Source: an uncultured Roseburia sp. (lineage in GTDB: Bacteria; Bacillota; Clostridia; Lachnospirales; Lachnospiraceae). Taken from it: 64,000 bases of DNA. The stretch spans positions 1-64,000 of the forward strand of contig UQAQ01000005.1 in NCBI GenBank assembly GCA_900539115.1, written 5' to 3'. The stretch's first letter is position 1, and the number at the start of each line of letters is the position of its first letter. This document shows positions 61,510 to 64,000 of this stretch, piece by piece. Under the pieces are notes generated by a model. That model searched no databases. It saw only the letters and a list, made by a program, of their open reading frames with translations, and had not been told where the DNA came from. The position numbers and the translations under genes were made by a program.

Positions 61510-61556
61510 AAAACACTAAAGTATTTTTTTGACCTGTCGATATATATGGTACAAAG

Positions 61557-61592
61557 AAAATGCAACATTATAGTAACAAATGTTGCATTTTT
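61557..61592 (+). terminator. hairpin containing the right inverted repeat
   Basis: AAAATGCAACATT ... AATGTTGCATTTTT forms an AT-rich stem ending in T residues downstream of the recombinase. The right recombination site is embedded in it. Confidence 0.6.
61560..61585 (-). repeat. right inverted repeat of the recombinase segment
   Basis: This is the reverse complement of the left repeat: 20 bp perfect (61560-61579), one mismatch at 61580, then five further matches. Together the repeats bracket the recombinase gene and its leader. Confidence 0.85.
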
Positions 61593-61734
61593 CTTATTTT
61601 TTTTAACACAACCCACCATCCTAAAATACATTTACCGGAATAGTTACGTTTGTGCTAAAAAAAGAAGCGATATCTTCTTTCCCGAATTATCGCTTCTTCC
61701 TTTATTATTCTGCACATTTTTTCAAAAATTATTC

Positions 61735-62643
61735 TTATTTCTGTCCACCGCGTCCACTGATGATCCACGGTGCCGGCTGCTGCTTAAATGAATTGCGGCT
61801 TGACAAAGTCGATACCGCGATCTGAATCACTTCGACATCTTCGATACCATGAGATTCCAGCATTGCTTTTGCGCCTGCTGCCACCTGGAAATCCAAAGTA
61901 TAGACAACTACATTAATTTGTGGATTTTTTGTCGTCAAATACGCAAGTTCCTGATCCATGCTTGCAGAAGCTACCATAAATACGGTGTCCGGAACCGGGC
62001 AGTCCTTCATGCTCTCTTCATCTACATGATCGACGATCTGCACATTGCTGAGACCAAAATGCTCCACATTGTCCTCCATCGTCTCACGGTCGGCACGGCT
62101 GTATTCCACAGCGACCACCGTTCCCTCTGCTGCCGTCAATGCTGCCTCGATGGCAATACTTTCTCCGCTGATCACGCAGAGATTATCCTGTGTATCCACC
62201 ATCATTTTATTGAGAATGACAGCTCGGATCTCACTTCCCACATAATGAATCGAACCCTTTTGGAACATTTCATTTCCCATACCGATTTTCGCCGTATTGC
62301 GGGCGTTCGGATTGATAATGAGCATTCCGGCGGAAGCATTGATTCCGCGGTCGATCATATCCTTTACTTTGCTGTTTAAGATCTTGCCTTCCGGTTTGGA
62401 ACCCTCATTGTACCAAACGTCACATTCTCCAAGACCAGCATTCCAAAGTCGATAAAAAATATCATCTACGCCCGCATTGGTAAACACCAAAGTCGTCTTG
62501 TGTGCCTCCACGGTCGGGATCACATTTTTATTCTTTTTCGTGATATCTATCATCTTAACATGTTCAAGGTCAATCGCCGTATTTTGGGCATAATACTGCA
62601 ACCACGACAAGATCACCTCGTTACTAAAAAGCGGTTCCTTCAT
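61735..62643 (-). CDS. CbiE/CbiT-like protein with degenerate methyltransferase motifs
   Basis: The 302-residue protein resembles the end of CbiE fused to CbiT. The N-terminal half (VFTNAGVDDIFYRLWNAGLGECDVWYNEG) looks like the CbiE product-binding part; the C-terminal half (about 130-290) follows the CbiT layout (HYVGSEIRAVILNKM, AIEAALTAAEGTVVAVEYSRADRETMEDNVEHFGLSNVQIVD). The SAM-binding glycine loop, normally GxGxG, reads VISGESIAIEA, and no other cobalamin gene is nearby. A catalytic role in B12 synthesis is doubtful; it may have been reused or be decaying. Confidence 0.6.
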   Translation of the reverse strand: MKEPLFSNEVILSWLQYYAQNTAIDLEHVKMIDITKKNKNVIPTVEAHKTTLVFTNAGVDDIFYRLWNAGLGECDVWYNEGSKPEGKILNSKVKDMIDRGINASAGMLIINPNARNTAKIGMGNEMFQKGSIHYVGSEIRAVILNKMMVDTQDNLCVISGESIAIEAALTAAEGTVVAVEYSRADRETMEDNVEHFGLSNVQIVDHVDEESMKDCPVPDTVFMVASASMDQELAYLTTKNPQINVVVYTLDFQVAAGAKAMLESHGIEDVEVIQIAVSTLSSRNSFKQQPAPWIISGRGGQK

Positions 62644-62785
62644 AAACCATTTCCTCCGTTCCTTTTAATACTATTATTATATCTCAAACCGCACGACAAA
62701 ACAACCGCTTTTATAATTTCGTAGCATTCTTTTACAACTTGTGCTATACTGTAACTATTCTAGCAAAGATTTTGGAGGTAGTTGC

Positions 62786-63496
62786 ATGAATACCATAGGA
62801 TTGATTGGCGCGATGGACGAAGAAGTCGCCATTTTGAAGGAACAAATGACCGACACAAAAGAAATGACCAAAGCGGGAATGACCTTTGTCGAGGGAACTC
62901 TGTGGGGACTGAAAACTGTCGTTGTCGTAAGCGGCATTGGTAAAGTAAATATGGCAGTCTGTACGCAGATCCTGATTGACATTTTTTCAGTCGATACCGT
63001 AATAAATACAGGCGTTGCTGGCTCGCTCAATAATACATTGGAAATTGGTGATATTGTGCTTTCGCGCTGTGCCCAGCAGCATGACATGGATGTTTCGCCA
63101 CTTGGAGATCCGGTCGGCATCATCCCGCGAATGGATGAATCTATTTTTGCCGCGGATGAAACTCTTGTTAAACTGGCAAAAGAGGCCTGTGAAAAAGCAA
63201 ACTCTGACATAATCTGCCATGTCGGAAAAGTAGTAAGCGGTGACCAGTTCATCGCCGACGGCGAGAAAAAGCAATACTTGATCGATACTTTTGAAGGTGA
63301 CTGTGCTGAGATGGAAGGGGCTGCGATGGCACAAGTAGCTTACTTGAATCACGTTCCATTTCTGATCATACGCGCGATCTCCGACAAAGCAGATAACTCC
63401 GGCCACATGGATTATCCAACATTTGCCAAACAGGCAATTACTCATACAGTAGCTCTTTTAAAAGAAATGTATACATTATTAATAGAAAGAAGATGA
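62786..63496 (+). CDS. mtnN: 5'-methylthioadenosine/S-adenosylhomocysteine nucleosidase
   Basis: MtnN (Pfs) cleaves adenine from methylthioadenosine and S-adenosylhomocysteine, recycling the by-products of SAM use. The 236-residue enzyme has IGAMDEEVAILKEQM with the catalytic Glu near residue 12, VVSGIGKVNMAV, NTGVAGSL, a Glu in EMEGAAMAQVAY and the catalytic Asp in IRAISDKAD. All functional residues are present. The start at 62786 follows GGAGG. The methionine aminopeptidase gene starts 7 bp downstream. Confidence 0.95.
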   Translation: MNTIGLIGAMDEEVAILKEQMTDTKEMTKAGMTFVEGTLWGLKTVVVVSGIGKVNMAVCTQILIDIFSVDTVINTGVAGSLNNTLEIGDIVLSRCAQQHDMDVSPLGDPVGIIPRMDESIFAADETLVKLAKEACEKANSDIICHVGKVVSGDQFIADGEKKQYLIDTFEGDCAEMEGAAMAQVAYLNHVPFLIIRAISDKADNSGHMDYPTFAKQAITHTVALLKEMYTLLIERR

Positions 63497-63503
63497 CAGA
63501 ATC

Positions 63504-64000
63504 GTGAAATTAGGTAGAAATGAAACTTGCTGGTGTGGCAGCGGCAGAAAATATAAAAGCTGCCATATGGCATTTGACGAAAAAATTGAACATTATATGC
63601 TGACATATCCGCACGCAGAGGAACCACCTCGCAGTATCATCAAGACGCCGGCGCAGATTGAAGGCATACGTAAAGCCGGCGAAATCAACTCCATGGTACT
63701 TGATTCCGTCGCGGAAATGATCGGCGAAGGTGTGTCGACACAGGAAATCGACGATCTTGTAGCCAAACGAACCGCTGAACTTGGCGGCATCTGCGCCTGC
63801 CTCGGTTATCAGGGATATCCCAAAAATGTTTGTACTTCCATTGATGACGTTGTCTGTCACGGAATCCCGGATCCAAAACGGATTTTGCAGAGCGGCGATA
63901 TTGTAAATGTGGATTGCACTACAATTGTAGATGGATTTTATGGCGATGCTTCCCGTATGTTTTTGATTGGCGAAGTAAGCGAAGAAAAGAAAAAACTGGT
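63504..64000 (+). CDS. map: methionine aminopeptidase with SEC-C zinc motif (partial)
   Basis: The reading frame runs off the window end. It begins at GTG 63504, with an N-terminal SEC-C zinc motif CWCGSGRKYKSCH (residues about 9-21), followed by the type I methionine aminopeptidase domain: IKTPAQIEGIRKAGEINS, CLGYQGYPKNVCTSIDDVVCHGIP and the metal ligand Asp in IVNVDCTTIVDGFYGDASR. Its role is removal of N-terminal methionine from new proteins. The GTG start is inferred from the conserved SEC-C beginning; the ribosome site is weak, consistent with coupling to mtnN 7 bp upstream. About 165 residues are visible of roughly 290 expected. Confidence 0.88.
   Translation, partial: MKLGRNETCWCGSGRKYKSCHMAFDEKIEHYMLTYPHAEEPPRSIIKTPAQIEGIRKAGEINSMVLDSVAEMIGEGVSTQEIDDLVAKRTAELGGICACLGYQGYPKNVCTSIDDVVCHGIPDPKRILQSGDIVNVDCTTIVDGFYGDASRMFLIGEVSEEKKKL

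Overview
The window looks like chromosomal DNA from a flagellated, xylan-degrading gut member of the Lachnospiraceae (low-GC Firmicutes, class Clostridia). The evidence is AT-rich spacers, AGGAGG-type ribosome sites, Veg, a SPOCS (DUF3794)/LysM sporulation-type protein, Fur/DUF3793/flavodoxin, YesM/YesN-type two-component genes, flagellin next to CsrA, and five scattered hemicellulose glycosidases. I see no rRNA, tRNA, CRISPR array or complete insertion sequence.

Layout. 0-7.3 kb: a short DtxR/MntR-like regulator, a SPOCS/LysM protein, veg, an AsnC-panD-coaBC operon, a probable small RNA, and a membrane protein with a degenerate GGDEF domain next to LemA. 7.4-18.4 kb: AraC regulator and GH127, an iron-type Fur/DUF3793/flavodoxin operon, MATE exporter, a radical-SAM DNA-repair cassette with LexA-like boxes whose main gene is broken by two copies of a 73-bp unit, and a CmpB-like membrane protein. 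18.4-27.1 kb: a repeat tract, a heterodimeric ABC exporter, GH39 with a nucleoside-hydrolase-like enzyme and AraC regulator, and an AAA/DUF4143 ATPase with promoter repeats. 27.2-33 kb: an O-acylation cassette (DHHW, MBOAT, DUF4358, SGNH) and a sigma/anti-sigma pair. 33-37.5 kb: a pantothenate operon (PanG-like, panB, GNAT, panC) interrupted by a second AAA/DUF4143 ATPase with its own promoter repeats. 37.6-49.6 kb: lipoprotein, GH115, decaying or frameshifted leucine-rich-repeat surface genes, a second tract of the same repeat family, LysR with a citrate (Re)-synthase-like gene, GH10 xylanase, and an intact LRR protein. 49.8-57.7 kb: sugar ABC importer, YesM/YesN pair, YesL-like protein and GH43. 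58-64 kb: Rpn-type nuclease, flagellin, CsrA, a small tyrosine recombinase inside inverted repeats, a CbiET-like protein, mtnN and the start of map.

How it fits together. GH10 is the secreted endo-xylanase. GH115 (alpha-glucuronidase), GH43 and GH39 (beta-xylosidase/arabinofuranosidase) and GH127 (beta-L-arabinofuranosidase) lack signal peptides and probably finish imported oligosaccharides brought in by the ABC importer. Pantothenate and CoA synthesis is nearly complete across two operons (panB, panC, PanG-like; panD, coaBC).

The two most unusual features are (1) a FimB-size recombinase gene enclosed by 26-bp inverted repeats directly upstream of csrA-flagellin, which is the architecture of a self-encoded DNA inversion switch, and (2) two AAA/DUF4143 ATPase genes, each preceded by four copies of a locus-specific short repeat that supplies the -35 element of its own promoter. 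Three genes are broken by insertion or single-base frameshift, so either recent decay or residual sequence errors must be considered.
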